A stretch of DNA of 64,000 nt. It comes from Blastomyces gilchristii SLH14081. Taxonomy: Eukaryota > Ascomycota > Eurotiomycetes > Onygenales > Ajellomycetaceae. Where the stretch lies: contig NW_003101679.1 of the NCBI RefSeq assembly GCF_000003855.2, positions 3,427,558 through 3,491,557 of the forward strand, read 5' to 3'. The notes under the pieces were generated by a model. It saw nothing but the letters and a program-made list of their open reading frames with translations, was not told where the DNA came from and searched no databases. This document shows positions 24,353-37,962 of the stretch, piece by piece (position 1 is the first letter of the stretch; the number at the start of each line of letters is the position of its first letter). A program made the translations under genes and the position numbers.

Positions 24353-26250
24353 TTTCAAGCTCTGTAAGTCAGCAATCACTTATTATAACTGAAAGAATTA
24401 AAAACTTATATACTTCAATCTCTGCAAACTTTACTGCAGATACTCAGAAGTATTTATCTGAATTATGAATAACTTTTATAAAAGAAGTCTCAGAGAACTT
24501 ATTAATTACTTATAAAATATTATTCTCTACATCTATGACAGAGGAACTCTTCAAATCTATAAATAAATCAATCTCAGTGAAGAACATTCTTGAGTATCTT
24601 CTACAGAATTAAGCTATTTTTCTATAAGAAATACTTACTATCTGTAAATACTCTTGAACTGAGTTTCTAGAAATAATTTTTAAAGATATCTGAAAACTGA
24701 AAAGAAACTTTTTTAAGCTGTAACTACTTAAGATTATCTACTCAACTATAATCTATAAAATCTTTTATACATTTGTATTTGAAATTGACTTACATGCTCA
24801 GCTGTATGATATGAAAGATGAAGAAGCTATTATTTATATAATAATAGATCTCTACTATATTAAAGTCAAGAACTGGCTGAATTATCTAGAGAATAATTAT
24901 AAGAGATCTCAATGATCTGTTCTTAAAGTTTATCTAAAAAATAAGTTAAAAGACTCTGTAAGTCAGATAGAGAATATCTGAGTTATAATTATTAATATTA
25001 GAAAAAGAGATAAGAAGTCTGATAAAGACTACTCACAATATTTTATATAATTATGATATGAATTAAGATCTATAGAAACAGAGCTCTGAAATAAAACCTG
25101 AATAATAATATTTATAAAGAGACTGAATAAAGATATGTAGAATAAGCTTATTAAGTAAGACTCTCAGTTCTTAATTCTGAAGAAACTGATAAGTCTTATT
25201 CACTGCTTATAGATTACTGTAAGAGTCACAGACTTATAAAGAGTGAATTATCAATCAGTCTTATAAGAGTTAGAATAACAGAGAATAGATTTATCAGAAA
25301 AAGATAATAAGATATAGAGAGATTTATATCTGACTACTAAGTAGAAAGAGAGAGCTTTATAAGCTCTTATAAATAGAGTGTATAATAGAGAGATTAAGAA
25401 AAAGAATCTCTGCTTTATCTATTCTAAATTAGAATATCTCTATACAAACTATCTGAATAAATTAAAATAGAAATTTAAGAAGTTATAGACAGAGTCAGTA
25501 ACAGTCTTCTTAAGAGTCTTTAAGTTAATATCTGAATTTATTACTCTCTTAATAAAAATACATGCTTATAGAGAGAGACTGTACTGTAGTACTACTATCT
25601 TCTCAGTATAGAAAGTATTAATAAACTCAGAATCTTAGATTACTGTAGTATTTCTAAAGCTCACAGAGTGAATAAGCTAAGTAATCAAAACTGAGAATCT
25701 GCTCTTATAATAAGCAGAATATGAGAACTCAGACCTGAGAGTGAAAAGACTTACAAGAGTTATTTTTAAATTATAAGATCTTTTCAGAACTTGAAGAAGA
25801 TTTACAGAAGCTGTGATTATTATAGACATTATAGATGATATATGCTTAAACTTATATAACTTTAAAGACATAATTCATACATAGCTGTTCATAAGTCAGG
25901 TTTATACTTTCAATCAGTGTTAATAGACTTACTTATAGAGATAGAATTAGTTAATACTGTAGAGTTAATTAGAGAAGATAAACTTATCTATATAATAACT
26001 TTATAAATATCTGAGAACATTATAATCATGAAAACTAAGCTTTAGATATCAGAGAAATACTGAGATCTTACAGAGATATTCAGTTCAGCTAAAGTAAATG
26101 AGCTTTTATCTCACTATAAGAAGAATCTGATAATAGATTTAATAGAAGAGTAGAAATTCTTCTAAGAATTAATCTATAAGCTCTCTCATCATAAGACAGA
26201 GATCTTACAGACTTATGTAAAGAAGAATTTAAAGAATAACTTTATTCAAT
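24353..26250 (+). pseudogene. P1 gag/protease region
   Basis: Stop-riddled + strand sequence between the 5' LTR and RT, colinear with 58882-60529 of P2. No single domain is readable enough to name. It holds a minus-strand shadow frame at 25677-25871. Confidence 0.5.
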
Positions 26251-26259
26251 CTTCATAGA

Positions 26260-26801
26260 TCTCTGCAGAAGTCTCTGTGATATTTATAAAAAAGAAGAAT
26301 AAATATCTCAGATTGTATATAAACTATTATAATCTGAACTTGAAGACTATAAAGAGTCACTGTTCTCTGTCTCTGATTAAGAATGTGATTAATCATCTCA
26401 CAGAAGCTTCTATATTTGTATAACTGAATATAATTAATATATATATACAGCTGTAAATACAGTCTAAAAATGAATAAAAGACTGTCTTTAGAACTATACT
26501 GAGATTAGTTGAATATCTAGTAATATCTTTTAATTTGACTAATACTCTCATAGTATTTCAGTCTTTCATTAATAAAATACTTTATATATATCTGAATGTC
26601 TTTGTGATAATATATCTAAATAATGTAATGATATACTCTGCAAAGAAGAAAGAACACACTGAGTATATACAAACTATGTTAAAGGTCTTAGATGAGACAG
26701 AACTGTATATTAAGCTTATAAAGTGCAACTTCAGTATCTATCAGATTAATTTCCTAGAATATATAATTATCACAGATAATATTCAGATGAAATCTTTATA
26801 A
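26260..26801 (+). pseudogene. P1 reverse transcriptase remnant
   Basis: Readable blocks: KKKNKYLRLYINYYNLNL, a TVFRT-like step (KTVFRTILRLVEYLV), FNLTNTLIVFQSFIN, then IIYLNNVMIYSAKKKEHTEY, and ELYIKLIKCNFSIYQINFL. These follow the order of gypsy RT motifs. The YLDD catalytic box reads YLNN, so both aspartates are lost through G-to-A changes. The reverse-orientation copy in M (around 56240-56600) reads the same way. Confidence 0.8.
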
Positions 26802-26849
26802 ATTAAGACTATTCTATTATAACTGAAGTTAAGTAGTATTTATAAGGTT

Positions 26850-27180
26850 CAGATCTTTCTGAGCTTTGTGAATATCTATAGATAGTCTATTTTTATATTT
26901 ATAAGAATCTTCTTGACTTTTACAGACATGCTGAAGAGTGAAAATAAGAAGAAGTTATTCTATAAATGAAGAATGAAAAGATTATTAAGAAAAAAGAACT
27001 GTAAGAACTTTCTTATCTTAGAAGCTCACAGAGTCTTTATCAGATTGAAACAGATATTTATAAATATAATAGTACTGTTTCACTTTGATCTCTTACTCTT
27101 AATCAGATTAAAGATAAATATCTTCTTCTTTACAATTTCAGAAATAGTCTTATAACTATAGTTAAATAGAAACTGAGTTT
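26850..27180 (+). pseudogene. P1 RNase H remnant
   Basis: After RT, a frame reads VLFHFDLLLLIRLKINIFFF, matching the gypsy RNase H opening (LxHFDPxxPxxxETDAS) with the ETD acidic residues lost. Non-functional. Confidence 0.6.
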
Positions 27181-27299
27181 CACTGATCTTTTTCTTATAG
27201 AAGATGTAATCTATAAAGATTAACTATAATATTTATAATCAGAAGCTTCTTATAATAGTGAAATTCTTCTGTCACTAATATCACTATTTTAAGAGTCTA

Positions 27300-28714
27300 A
27301 TAAGAGTAATTACTGTTAAAACTAATCATAACAGCTTATAATAGTTTACTTCAATCAAGAAACTCTTACAGTAACAGATTTACTTAGCTCAAAGACTGAG
27401 TGAGTTCTGATTCAAGATAAAGTCTATTAAGAGAACTAAGAACTCAGTGAATAAATTCTCTCACAGATCTGACTATGTTAAGAAGATCAGAATAACAGAT
27501 ATAGAGAGATTAGAAAAGATAGAAAAGCTTCATAGAATACTTAGACTGAGTGTTATAAAGAGATTAACTGAAGAATCTCTCAATTCTCTATAAGAGAAGA
27601 GAGAAGAGAAAGAAAAGAATTCTGTGCAACTACTCTCTATAATATTAAGATTTAACACTCTGAGAATCTCTGTGAGAATTCTTGAAGAGAGTATCTATAA
27701 TCTGAAGAATTTACAGGCTTTAAGAAGTACTATGAAAGATCTGATATAAGAAGAAACAGAGTATAAGTCTTTATAAGATCTTCTATTCAGATTATCAGAA
27801 CTATAACTGAAGAATAAATATACTCAGTATGTTTAAAAACTGCTTACAGCAGTAGACTGGCCGCCGGGACCATGAATTTCACATTTGATTCCATTTGGTC
27901 TGGTTTCATACATTTCTTAGCATGAATCCCGCTGGGACTAGTCATTAAAAAAACCTGTAAAGTGACTATATATCAGATCTTAAAATGAAACCATGACTTG
28001 AAAAAAATGAGAAAGTAGTCTCATTTAGTTCTATTTAGTTTCATTCTTGGTATAAAGTTACTATTTTTAGACATTTTAAGGTTTTTTTAGACTATTTTTA
28101 ATTTTTTAAAAAGTAACACTTTTTGATAACACTCAAATGAGATTTAAAGTCATTTAAAGCAATAAAAATAATTTAAATTGAGAAGTGAAAATTATGGTCT
28201 TATTTAAAAAATGTGATAAGAGTAGACAGTAAGTCTCACTGAGACAGTATGAGACTACTATCTAATGTTAAAACTGTGTAATGAGATCAGTTGAATTGGT
28301 AATGAGACTATCAAAAAATCTGGTCCTGGTCTCAGACACAGTCACACGGTCAGTCTATACAGCAGAGATTAATTCTGCAGAAATAAACAGTTAAAGAAAC
28401 TTAAATAATCTCTTATAAAGAGAGAGCTGAATTTATATATCTATAAATAAGTTTCTATATATAGAACTTATTAAAAGATATTATAACTCTTCTCTAGTAA
28501 GTTATTTTATAAATACTAGAACTTATGAGTTGCTTATAAGAAAATACTTCTAACTAAAGATATAAGAACTTATGAAGAAAATAATGAATTTTTATACTTT
28601 TTATCAGAGTTCACAGATAGTGTAGTTCACATTATATAAAGAACTCACTTCTCTACTTATCTCACAGAAATCTTGAGAACAGCTAGAAATAAATACTCTT
28701 GTAAACCTCTCTTA
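27300..28714 (+). pseudogene. P1 integrase region, split by MITE m3
   Basis: Colinear with element M's 23405-24094 in reverse and, further on, with 51434 onward. It is interrupted by m3 (27853-28357) and ends where gypsy-D enters at 28715. Confidence 0.6.
27853..28357 (-). mobile_element. MITE m3 (hAT-type, 505 bp)
   Basis: Starts tagactggccgccggga and ends cacggtcagtcta. The perfect 8-bp duplication tacagcag lies at 27845-27852 and 28358-28365. Confidence 0.92.
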
Positions 28715-29400
28715 TGATTCAAAGGTTGCTTGGGCCAGCATACGATTACAGGCGTACGCCGGCTTCTTATACATGTTATACTAAATTAGTGGCTGCTAGA
28801 GCCTCTTTTACATTCGTAAGTGTGTTTGAAAGCGGCCGTGTTATTATCTGATGGTTATACATTCTTTCAAATCACATTCTTTCTCATCAGATTCAGTCAC
28901 ACTCATGTAATCATGACATAAGCTCTAGCTTCATGCGGCTTAGCGCGCCGCTAGTATTAACAATTATGTACTCTATTTCTGATTCAGCTAGCATTCTGTA
29001 TATACTCTTATAAAGATACTTTCACTACATTATATTATTTCTTCACTAACTTTTTTCATTCTTTAATCATCTTCTTCATTATTGTCATCATTGAATGTTA
29101 TTATCTTATACAGAATTCCTGTTTCTTCTTCTATTTAATACTTTTTATTTATTTATCTATTATATTATATATGTTTATGATGATAATCTCTTATTTCTAT
29201 AACAAGCTTCATCATAGTGCTTATATCAGACAGTTTGTTAGCAGTAAGTGAAATATATTGTAAAATATGATCAGAACTTGTTTTTCTTCTAACAATTACT
29301 AGAATATATCACTATAAATGATTCATTCTCTTCATCTTCTTATACAGTCTTGATTCTTTTCTCAGTGAGCATCTGATTATTTTTTTCAGACAGAATTTTG
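28715..29400 (-). repeat. Gypsy-D 3' LTR end (inner boundary unresolved)
   Basis: Homologous, inverted, to about 4280-4969. It retains short GC-rich patches (acaggcgtacgccggcttc; cttagcgcgccgctag near 28940). It ends where the Ser/Thr or Arg/Ser low-complexity frames begin. I could not place the inner LTR edge. Confidence 0.45.
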
Positions 29401-29401
29401 C

Positions 29402-29767
29402 ATGAATACAGATGCTGATATGTTTATTTTTATTCATATAGAATCTTCATGTATTGACAGATCTGTATCTGCAGATAATAGCAAATATCTTAATATTAAA
29501 TTGTTAATCAAGAACTTGAAGAATGTAATAATGAAGAAATTATCTATGTTATATATAACTGAGTCTTCTGCATTTCTCTCTATCTCTTCTGTTATTTCTC
29601 TTAAATCTTCTACACTTGTCTCTGTATCGGATTCTCCTGCTTCTACTACTTCTACTCTCACTACTCTCACTTCTACTACTTCTGCTTCTGCTACTTCTAC
29701 TTTGTTTGTCTCTACTGCTTCTGCTGTTATTATCAGCTGTTCTCATTTCAAGAAGATGTTGTGTTGA
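29402..29767 (+). pseudogene. Ser/Thr-rich frame antisense to gypsy-D, copy 2
   Basis: A 121-codon open frame starting MNTDADMF and ending HFKKMLC, with runs of Ser, Thr and Ala. It matches the shorter frame at 3894-4166 (minus) across NLKNVIMKKLSMLYITESS-like sequence. The complementary strand (29549-29746) is the Arg/Ser-rich frame seen in copy 1. Low-complexity coding is easily kept open, so I do not call this a gene. No function recognised. Confidence 0.3.
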
Positions 29768-29829
29768 CTTGATAAATCACAATTCTCAGTGTATATACTT
29801 CTGCTCTTCTTATCAATTTCTAGAATAAT

Positions 29830-31685
29830 TTACTGTATAAAGACTGTGTATGATATAACTATCTGAAGCTCAGTCACAGACATTAATTATTATATTCATC
29901 TTAAATATTTATAATGAAACAATTGTGCATTTATATTGAGGAATTATTTCTCTTCTCAACAGTATTAAGATTGTACATCTTTTCTCTTCATCTTTTCTTT
30001 CTGATACTGATTTTTCTATTCTTAGAGAAAATTATTATGAGTATTATTATATATAAAGTCATAACATTCACAGATATTAAGAAACTTTTTATAACTATTA
30101 AATTCAATATTACAGATATATCTGCTCTGATGAATATCTTCAGAATAATTAACTTATATCAGTCTATTCTCTGACATTTATCATTCAACTTCATGATGCA
30201 GGTGCAGAATACCTGTTTTCAGAAACAGAAACACAGATATCATACTCTTTTACATCTATAAATGTGAGACTTGTACATCTTATCTGAGATGTTATTATGA
30301 AAATAAGCTGTTCATACACTGCATTCTTCTCTCTACATTTCTCTGTGTCTCTCTCTCTCTTTCTGAGAAGTCTCACGCATGTTGTAATTACATATACAAT
30401 TCTAAGATCAGTAAGTGTTTGTTTAATAACTGTTCTCATCTCTGATTTTGTGATTCTATACACTAATAATGATTCTTAGTTGCTTCGGTGTCAGAGGCCA
30501 TTTTAATCTCTGAAGATGATAATACTGCTAAGACTACTTTCTTCTGCTCTTAAGCTTCTTCTGTTATTCTCTCTTCCTTCTCTGCAGGGAAGATTGTGCG
30601 CATATCAGATTGTAAGTATTTAATCTCAGATAGCTTATGCTATTGTTTATTCAGTTCTGCACTCTCTTATTCTTCAGTTTCTTTCACTCACACTCTTTTT
30701 ACTCTGACTTCTGATTTTGTGAGTTCTGCACTCTCTTTCAATTTTTCTATGCATATGTGTACACATTTCTATATTAGTATTTCAGTTCATCTTGTAATAA
30801 ACAACATTAACATTGTATATAAAGTAGTAGAGAAATCAAAAACATGTATAGTGTTATTATAAGCGTGACATACAGCTCTTAAATCTCTTATAGATCTTGA
30901 GTTTTGAGATTTTCTTTGTTTCTCACATTTTTCAGGTGATATGACATTGGAAATAGATTAAACATGTGATGTATAAAAATGAATGAGATATATATAATAA
31001 TATTTATCTTTTTACAGCTGACTCTTATAATTGATAACTAATTCATTATGTCTTTTCTTTTCTTATACTTTTTCTTTGTCTGCTAGTCACTACTCTTACA
31101 TAATCTTTATATAGTACAGCATTCAGTGACTAGATTTGACAGCTTTTATCTCTTATAATTCTGTCTTATGTATTATACTGTCTCTCTTCAGTCACTCACA
31201 CTACTATAGTAAACAGCTTATTAAAACTAATCTTATCTGATTTCTTAGCATTTTCAGAGATTAAGATAGCTTGATTTCATGCATTCACAGATGTTTCAGA
31301 TATTTCATTATCTGTTGTCTTTATAATTGAACTGATGTAAACAGTTAAATTCAACTCTGAATCTCTTTTTCTTCTGTAATCTGACTCATGTATAAGTCTG
31401 CTACACTGAGACTACTCTTTGCTGTGTTACACTCACTATCTGCAGTGTATTATCATATCATCAGCTACAGTCTCATTACTTATTAAAGAATAATATTTAT
31501 CTCATTTCTTAATTTCTTCTCATTCTTTTCTTATTATTGTGAAAGATCAGAATAAGTGAGATTATCTGATTCATCAGTGTCTATAATTTCTCTTACTTTA
31601 CAAGACTTTTCAATTATAAGTCTCTTCTTTTTCAACACTGATAATAGTGTTGTGAATAATCATAATTCACTCAGAGCTTGCATCT
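29830..31685 (-). other. Gypsy-D internal sequence, no readable gene
   Basis: AT-rich interior between the low-complexity block and E1. Several 60-90 codon frames (29914-30174, 30191-30463, 30596-30862) lack recognisable features. The position corresponds to the 3' part of pol and untranslated sequence. Confidence 0.45.
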
Positions 31686-32228
31686 TGTAACGTGGCGGAA
31701 CCGAAGCAGTGGCTAGTCAGCGGCGTTATATAGAGGTAGTTGTTTGAGAAGCTGTATAAGTGAGCTTAACTGTCTTGCTTAAATAGTGAGCTTGTGAGCT
31801 ACAGAGTTATTGTGAGAATATCACAGATATGATACTTAGTATACTAAGAAGATTGTATGAGAAACAAAGTAACTCTTGTATATATTTCAGTGAAAGAAAA
31901 CAAATCACTGACTTCTTTAATAAGAAGTCAGCATCTAGCTATTCTATATAGATAATGAGCAGATACTCTTCTTCTATTGTATAAGTGAGAATAGCTGAAG
32001 TGATACCTCAGTAGCATCTTACTATTATGAAAGAGTAATCTGCTGACCTTATATAGAAGTGAGATTCTTATATTTATTAATTTAATCTTTCTATATTATA
32101 TCTGAATAATGTTATAGAGTGATTGAAAATCAGTTTAAATAGTTTACAGAATAAATGAAATCATCTGCATGAAAGTAATAAGCTGTGTGAAACTGTAACA
32201 AACTCTTGATATAATCAGAGATATAATA
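31686..32228 (-). repeat. E1 3' LTR (543 bp)
   Basis: Starts tgtaacgtggcggaacc. The right 35 bases (tgtaacaaactcttgata...) are the decayed form of the GC-rich end kept in the partner LTR. Confidence 0.88.
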
Positions 32229-33744
32229 ATACTCTTCTTCTTAAGAGTATAATTCTGATACTCTTAAGATTACTGAATTAAATATTATCTTTGTTATATA
32301 GTAACAGTTATTAACTGATTTTAATAGTGTATATTCTGTGTATAATACAAAGCAATAGATGAGTTTCTCTGCTGACTATATAGATCTTCTTTTCTCATCT
32401 CTGTTCAAATTAAATGTACAATAAGTGAATTTCTCATATATTGATTTAAAATGTGAAAAATATAGTTAATAAGTGACTTACAGATCTCTTATTATATTTT
32501 CATTCTGTGTATGAAATTTTCTACAAAAGTGGTATAGTTTTAGAGACAAAGCTAACAGTAGTGACAGGATTTTTTCAAAAGATCTTCTTCTCTTATAACA
32601 TATTTTTCTTCTTCTCTCTTTATCTGTAATAGTGAGTGTATGAGAGTATTATTCTTGAAAGAGAATAAAAGACTTATTCTGATACTTTCTAGTGATTAAA
32701 TGTCTTTGTGTTGTGACTGCAGCCTTCATGACTGTTAAGAAAGCCAGGTTGAAGACAGAGACAGCAGTGTCAATAGACTGTAGAAGTATTACTCTTATTA
32801 TTATATCTTCTTCTTCTTCTTCTACATCTCTTATGACTGTGACAGTAAACACTGTGTTTTGCAGTGAGATATCATTTCTTCTGCTGATTAACTTGTCTAT
32901 ATCTGATTCTTTCTCTGTTTTCTTCACTGCTATTGTAACTTCACTCTCTCTCTTAATTAATACAGTAATATATGACCCTGTGTGATCATTCAGAGAGAAT
33001 CTCAGAGAGTACTTGATTCTGAAAACAGCAGCTTAGAGAAGTTCAATTCATAGTTTCTCTTTCATAATATATCTGAGTCCTGCTCAGAATACTGCTGAGT
33101 TAAGTCTGTAGAGTTCTATAATTTCTTTATCTTCTCTCTGTGAGAAGGCTTCAGTGAAGTCTCTAATCAGCACAGTTATATACTTATACTATGCTAAGCA
33201 GCTGAACAAAGAAGAAATTCTATGTATCTAGTTCTTCTCTCACTTCTGTTATTTTTATTATATCTGTAATAATAACTTCTATCTCTCTGAAAGTATTAAG
33301 TACTCTATAAGAAGATATTATATCAGTTCTGATAAGAAGGTCAGATGACTAAGCAGTACAGAGTAAGAATCTCAGAGCTTCAAGTGTTAACAGATTCTAT
33401 TAAGACTGAAGAGATCTCTCTTACTTATCTATAAAGAAGATGAAAGTATGAGTCTCTGAGATAAAAAAACATCTCAGAATGACTAATCTTAAGAAGAGAT
33501 TAATCAGTGCTGCTGTTAAAAGCACTGTAGAGATAAATCACTGATTAGTGAGAACCTTACTTCAGTTAAAATAGATGACTGAGATGCTTTGTAAGTTAAT
33601 AAGTTAATACTTTATATATCTCTCATACTTCTCTGCAGTATGCTTCTCTGCAGTGCTGCAGTACTAACTTTATAGTAGATAAAGATGCTGATGTCAGAGA
33701 CTTCAATGATGAAGAATAAGTTTGATAAAGAATATAATTATCAG
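32229..33744 (-). other. E1 3' internal region, no readable gene
   Basis: AT-rich sequence between the 3' LTR and SINE b, including a short TTC run near 32812. Frames at 32649-32927 (minus) and 32692-32985 (plus) overlap each other and show no domain. Confidence 0.45.
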
Positions 33745-34116
33745 TGCCCCTGGTGGCCGAATGATTAATACGGTCCCCCCGGTAGCACCTTGGCGTGGGA
33801 AACCAAAGGTGTTGTGGGTTTGAAACCCGCAGGGAAATACATTAAAATCCCAGAACCAAAGCACCTCAGGTTTCTTAATAAAATACAGAGGGTGTACAAA
33901 TCACTTCAAATAAATTGCTCTATGTCTCTGAGCTGAGAAAGTTTATTTATCGCATGTATCTAAATTGTCACTCCCTTTGTATTTTTCTATATTCTTGTTT
34001 ATCTTGACATGGTCTCAAACACCTGTATTTCCTTCTGTATAATCAACACTTGGCCTGTATTTAACATCATGCAAGGACTCATTATTAGCTCCGCTTGCAT
34101 ATGAGTATAATGGAAA

Positions 34117-34149
<33 letters not shown>
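33745..34149 (+). mobile_element. tRNA-derived SINE copy b
   Basis: Head gcccctggtggccgaatg, B box gtgggtttgaaacccgc, then a long AAT tail. Flanks ataattatcag (33734-33744) and atgattgttag (34150-34160) are an 11-bp duplication differing by three transitions. Confidence 0.88.
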
Positions 34150-34150
<1 letters not shown>

Positions 34151-34419
34151 TGATTGTTAGTGAGTAGATCTTGAGATCTCTCTTTTTACTTTTTACTTTT
34201 TCTATAAGCTGCAGCTTTATTAGAATAGCAGTAATCTGTAGATCAATAATATTACTCTTTATTAATTTTAAATATCTCTTTCTTTTCTTATTAACTGCTT
34301 CAGAAACTTTACACTTGTATAGTCTCATTAAACTTCTAAAAAACTCTTTGAAAGAAATTAGAAGAAGAGTGCTACAGAGTTCACAAGATACTGACTTATT
34401 ACTGTGAGATTATCTCTGA

Positions 34420-35311
34420 NNNNNNNNNNNNNNNNNNNNNNNNNNNNNNNNNNNNNNNNNNNNNNNNNNNNNNNNNNNNNNNNNNNNNNNNNNNNNNNNN
34501 NNNNNNNNNNNNNNNNNNNNNNNNNNNNNNNNNNNNNNNNNNNNNNNNNNNNNNNNNNNNNNNNNNNNNNNNNNNNNNNNNNNNNNNNNNNNNNNNNNNN
34601 NNNNNNNNNNNNNNNNNNNNNNNNNNNNNNNNNNNNNNNNNNNNNNNNNNNNNNNNNNNNNNNNNNNNNNNNNNNNNNNNNNNNNNNNNNNNNNNNNNNN
34701 NNNNNNNNNNNNNNNNNNNNNNNNNNNNNNNNNNNNNNNNNNNNNNNNNNNNNNNNNNNNNNNNNNNNNNNNNNNNNNNNNNNNNNNNNNNNNNNNNNNN
34801 NNNNNNNNNNNNNNNNNNNNNNNNNNNNNNNNNNNNNNNNNNNNNNNNNNNNNNNNNNNNNNNNNNNNNNNNNNNNNNNNNNNNNNNNNNNNNNNNNNNN
34901 NNNNNNNNNNNNNNNNNNNNNNNNNNNNNNNNNNNNNNNNNNNNNNNNNNNNNNNNNNNNNNNNNNNNNNNNNNNNNNNNNNNNNNNNNNNNNNNNNNNN
35001 NNNNNNNNNNNNNNNNNNNNNNNNNNNNNNNNNNNNNNNNNNNNNNNNNNNNNNNNNNNNNNNNNNNNNNNNNNNNNNNNNNNNNNNNNNNNNNNNNNNN
35101 NNNNNNNNNNNNNNNNNNNNNNNNNNNNNNNNNNNNNNNNNNNNNNNNNNNNNNNNNNNNNNNNNNNNNNNNNNNNNNNNNNNNNNNNNNNNNNNNNNNN
35201 NNNNNNNNNNNNNNNNNNNNNNNNNNNNNNNNNNNNNNNNNNNNNNNNNNNNNNNNNNNNNNNNNNNNNNNNNNNNNNNNNNNNNNNNNNNNNNNNNNNN
35301 NNNNNNNNNNN
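34420..35311. other. Assembly gap inside E1
   Basis: 892 Ns within or beside the integrase region. Frames spanning it are artefacts. Confidence 0.95.
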
Positions 35312-35339
35312 AAATGTTTCCGGAGCACTGAGGTTTTAA

Positions 35340-35720
35340 ATGATTATATCTAAAACCAGATCAGTTAATTCAGAGACTTTAATCTTTTTATAAGTAGAAA
35401 TATATTTAATTATCTTTATAAAGTAGTTAATAATAATCAAAATTAAGTCATATTCTTTGACTCTTGTTGACTTCAGCAGATCAACTATGAAATTCATTAA
35501 CAGATTATATCATGAGTTCTTTGAAATAGACAGTGATATCAACTCACTGTATTACTTATATTATGAAATCTTTATTCTTTAGCAGATATTATAAGTCTCA
35601 ATATACTCTTTGATATCTGTCTAAAGCTTGTTTCAATCATATTTATATTTTAGACGCTCTTCAATCTTTTCTAATCTGAAGTGCTCAGTATGAGAATTAT
35701 TATGATGAATTCTCAATAAC
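35340..35720 (-). pseudogene. E1 integrase remnant (zinc-binding and core start)
   Basis: The minus strand reads HFRLEKIEERLKYKYDWNKL, TDIKEYIETYNIC, then LMNFIVDLLKSTRVKEYDL and IKIIKYIST. This is the usual gypsy order: H..H part, YxW..L, DI..Y...C..C, then the core D(F)IVDLP block. Cys/His and Asp positions are partly mutated. Confidence 0.75.
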
Positions 35721-36799
35721 TTCTGACACATCACTCTGCTATAAGAGATAAAGACTGAATCATTTAGCAGTCGAAGTTCATATTCTTCTAGTTATCAGTG
35801 ACTTGATTTCTTAGCAGCACTGCTCTACTCAGAGTCTGTCTCTTTTAAGTTCAAACTGAATTCTTTCTTTAACTTCTGAATTTAAGCTGTAGTAGAGATA
35901 TTCCTCTACTGTAACTCATTAATGAATTTTAAAAGTAGTTGAGTTAAAAGATTGTAGACTGTTTCATTCTTTATCAATTCAATAATAGTAAGATATAATA
36001 TGAGAAGTTCATGATCTTCAGTGTTAGTTCTCTGCAAGAATCCGAGTTTTCTTTCATCTTCTATACTGAGTTACACCGCTGTCTTACTAGCACTATTTCT
36101 GAGCTTCAGAGAATTTCAATTCTCTGCAGCTAGCTTCTTCTGCAGTGATAACAGAGATTCTATTATAGAATTCTCCTTCTCATCAATGATATTATAATCA
36201 GATTATCTAAATAATATGTTAGTGAGATTAAGCTGATCTGAATAATATTAAATATAGAAATTATACTCTGAAAGCAGCTCTGTTCATCTGACTTGATATT
36301 TTATCAAGCTCTTTATTGTCAAGAAGTAATGCAGATTTATATAATCAGTGAGAACTTGCACTGAGTACTTTCTTTTCTGAAGATAATGTTACCAGATCTT
36401 ACAGAATTTGATAATTACTAATATCTCTTAATTATGAATATCATATCTTCTCTGCATGAGTGATAACTTCTTGAAGAAAAAGATCACTGATCTCTATTTA
36501 CAGTGTTTTATAGACTCAGTGAAAAAATCTTCTCTCACAGATATTTCATTGTCTGTATTCTCAGAAATTATTATCTTCTGATTCTTTCAATGTAGAAAGG
36601 CCTTCAGTATCTACTATAAAAAGATTTCATAGATCTCATTTCTGAATACATCAGTCTTACACTGACTGAGTAGATTAGAGTTAAAGTGATTCAGTATTAG
36701 AACATCTGTAAAAGCTTGTTTCAATTCTGTAAATATCTACATGATATCTTGAGTGAGAGTAAACAGTTTTATTTTTCTGTCTTTAACACTTGTCTTTAA

Positions 36800-37560
36800 C
36801 AGATCTGTAAGAAGAGCAGTAATCTGTGAATATATATAGATGAATTATCTATAGAAATTAATAAATTCTAGAAACATCTGCATCTTGTAATAAATTCATG
36901 ACACAGATCAGTTCTTAATAACAGAGACTCAGCTTCTGTTCATTGAAATGTTATTAATCTTAATAATATAATCTAAGAAATTAATCTTCTGCATGTAGAA
37001 TGAGCATTTTTCAGTGTTTATATAAAGTTGGTACTGTCTCAAGTGACTCAACACTTCTTGAATATGAGTATCATATTCTTCTTTTATTTTTGAGAAGATT
37101 AGAATGTTGTTCAAGTATACTATACAGAAGACATTGACAAGGCCTCACAATGTCTCATTTATATAGACCTGAAAGATAGCTGAAGCATTACAGAGATCAA
37201 AAGATAAAACAAGATATTTAAAAGTACTATACTTAATATGAAAAGCTGTTTTTCAAATGTCATCTTTGTTAACTCTGATTCTATGATAGATATTCTGTAT
37301 ATTAATCTTTAAGAACATCTTTACTTCAGATAATCAATCAATCATCTTGATAATTAATAATAATGAATAGTAATTCTTAACTGTTATCTTATTAAAACCT
37401 CTATAGTTTATGCATAGATGTAGGCTACTATTCTTCTTGAGTATAAATAGTACAAGTGTTTCTGCTGAACTCTTTAATAAGTGTATTCAGTTCTTTGATT
37501 GCACTTTCTTAAGATATTTACACAGAACATTCAATTTCTTTACTGATAAATTGTAAAGAG
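36800..37560 (-). pseudogene. E1 reverse transcriptase remnant
   Basis: The clearest part is 36929-37114: NNILIFSKIKEEYDTHIQEV, LSHLRQYQLYINTEKCSF and INFLDYIIK. It begins at the second half of the catalytic box, where DD reads NN. Family knowledge: gypsy RT copies element RNA in cytoplasmic particles. Inactive here. Confidence 0.78.
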
Positions 37561-37928
37561 ATCTGTATAGTGTGATTATATCATCTTCAAAACAGATCTT
37601 ATATTATATTTTGATGTCAGAAAACTTCACTGCTTCTCTTTCTGAAAAGACATTCTTATAATTAGTAAAGAGATACTATATTCATCTGTCTTCAATAATG
37701 AATACTGCTGCTAATCTTGTTGTGAGTATGATGACTTCTTCATCTATCTTCAAGTCTCAGTCATCAGCTATACAGTATATTAACTCTATCTTTTTCTCAA
37801 GATTCTTTTAATGAAACTCTTTAAATTTCTTTATTACTGTCTCTTCATCAGTAAGATGATACTATTACATCTGAATAATTCAGTTAATAAGAGAATTGTT
37901 TTCTCTCAATTATAGAAGATCTAGAATG

Positions 37929-37930
<2 letters not shown>

Positions 37931-37962
<32 letters not shown>

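Noticed and set aside
34399..35339. Long open frames on both strands
   Set aside because: They consist almost wholly of the N gap at 34420-35311; the same holds for frames over 18589-18751 and 50970-51433.
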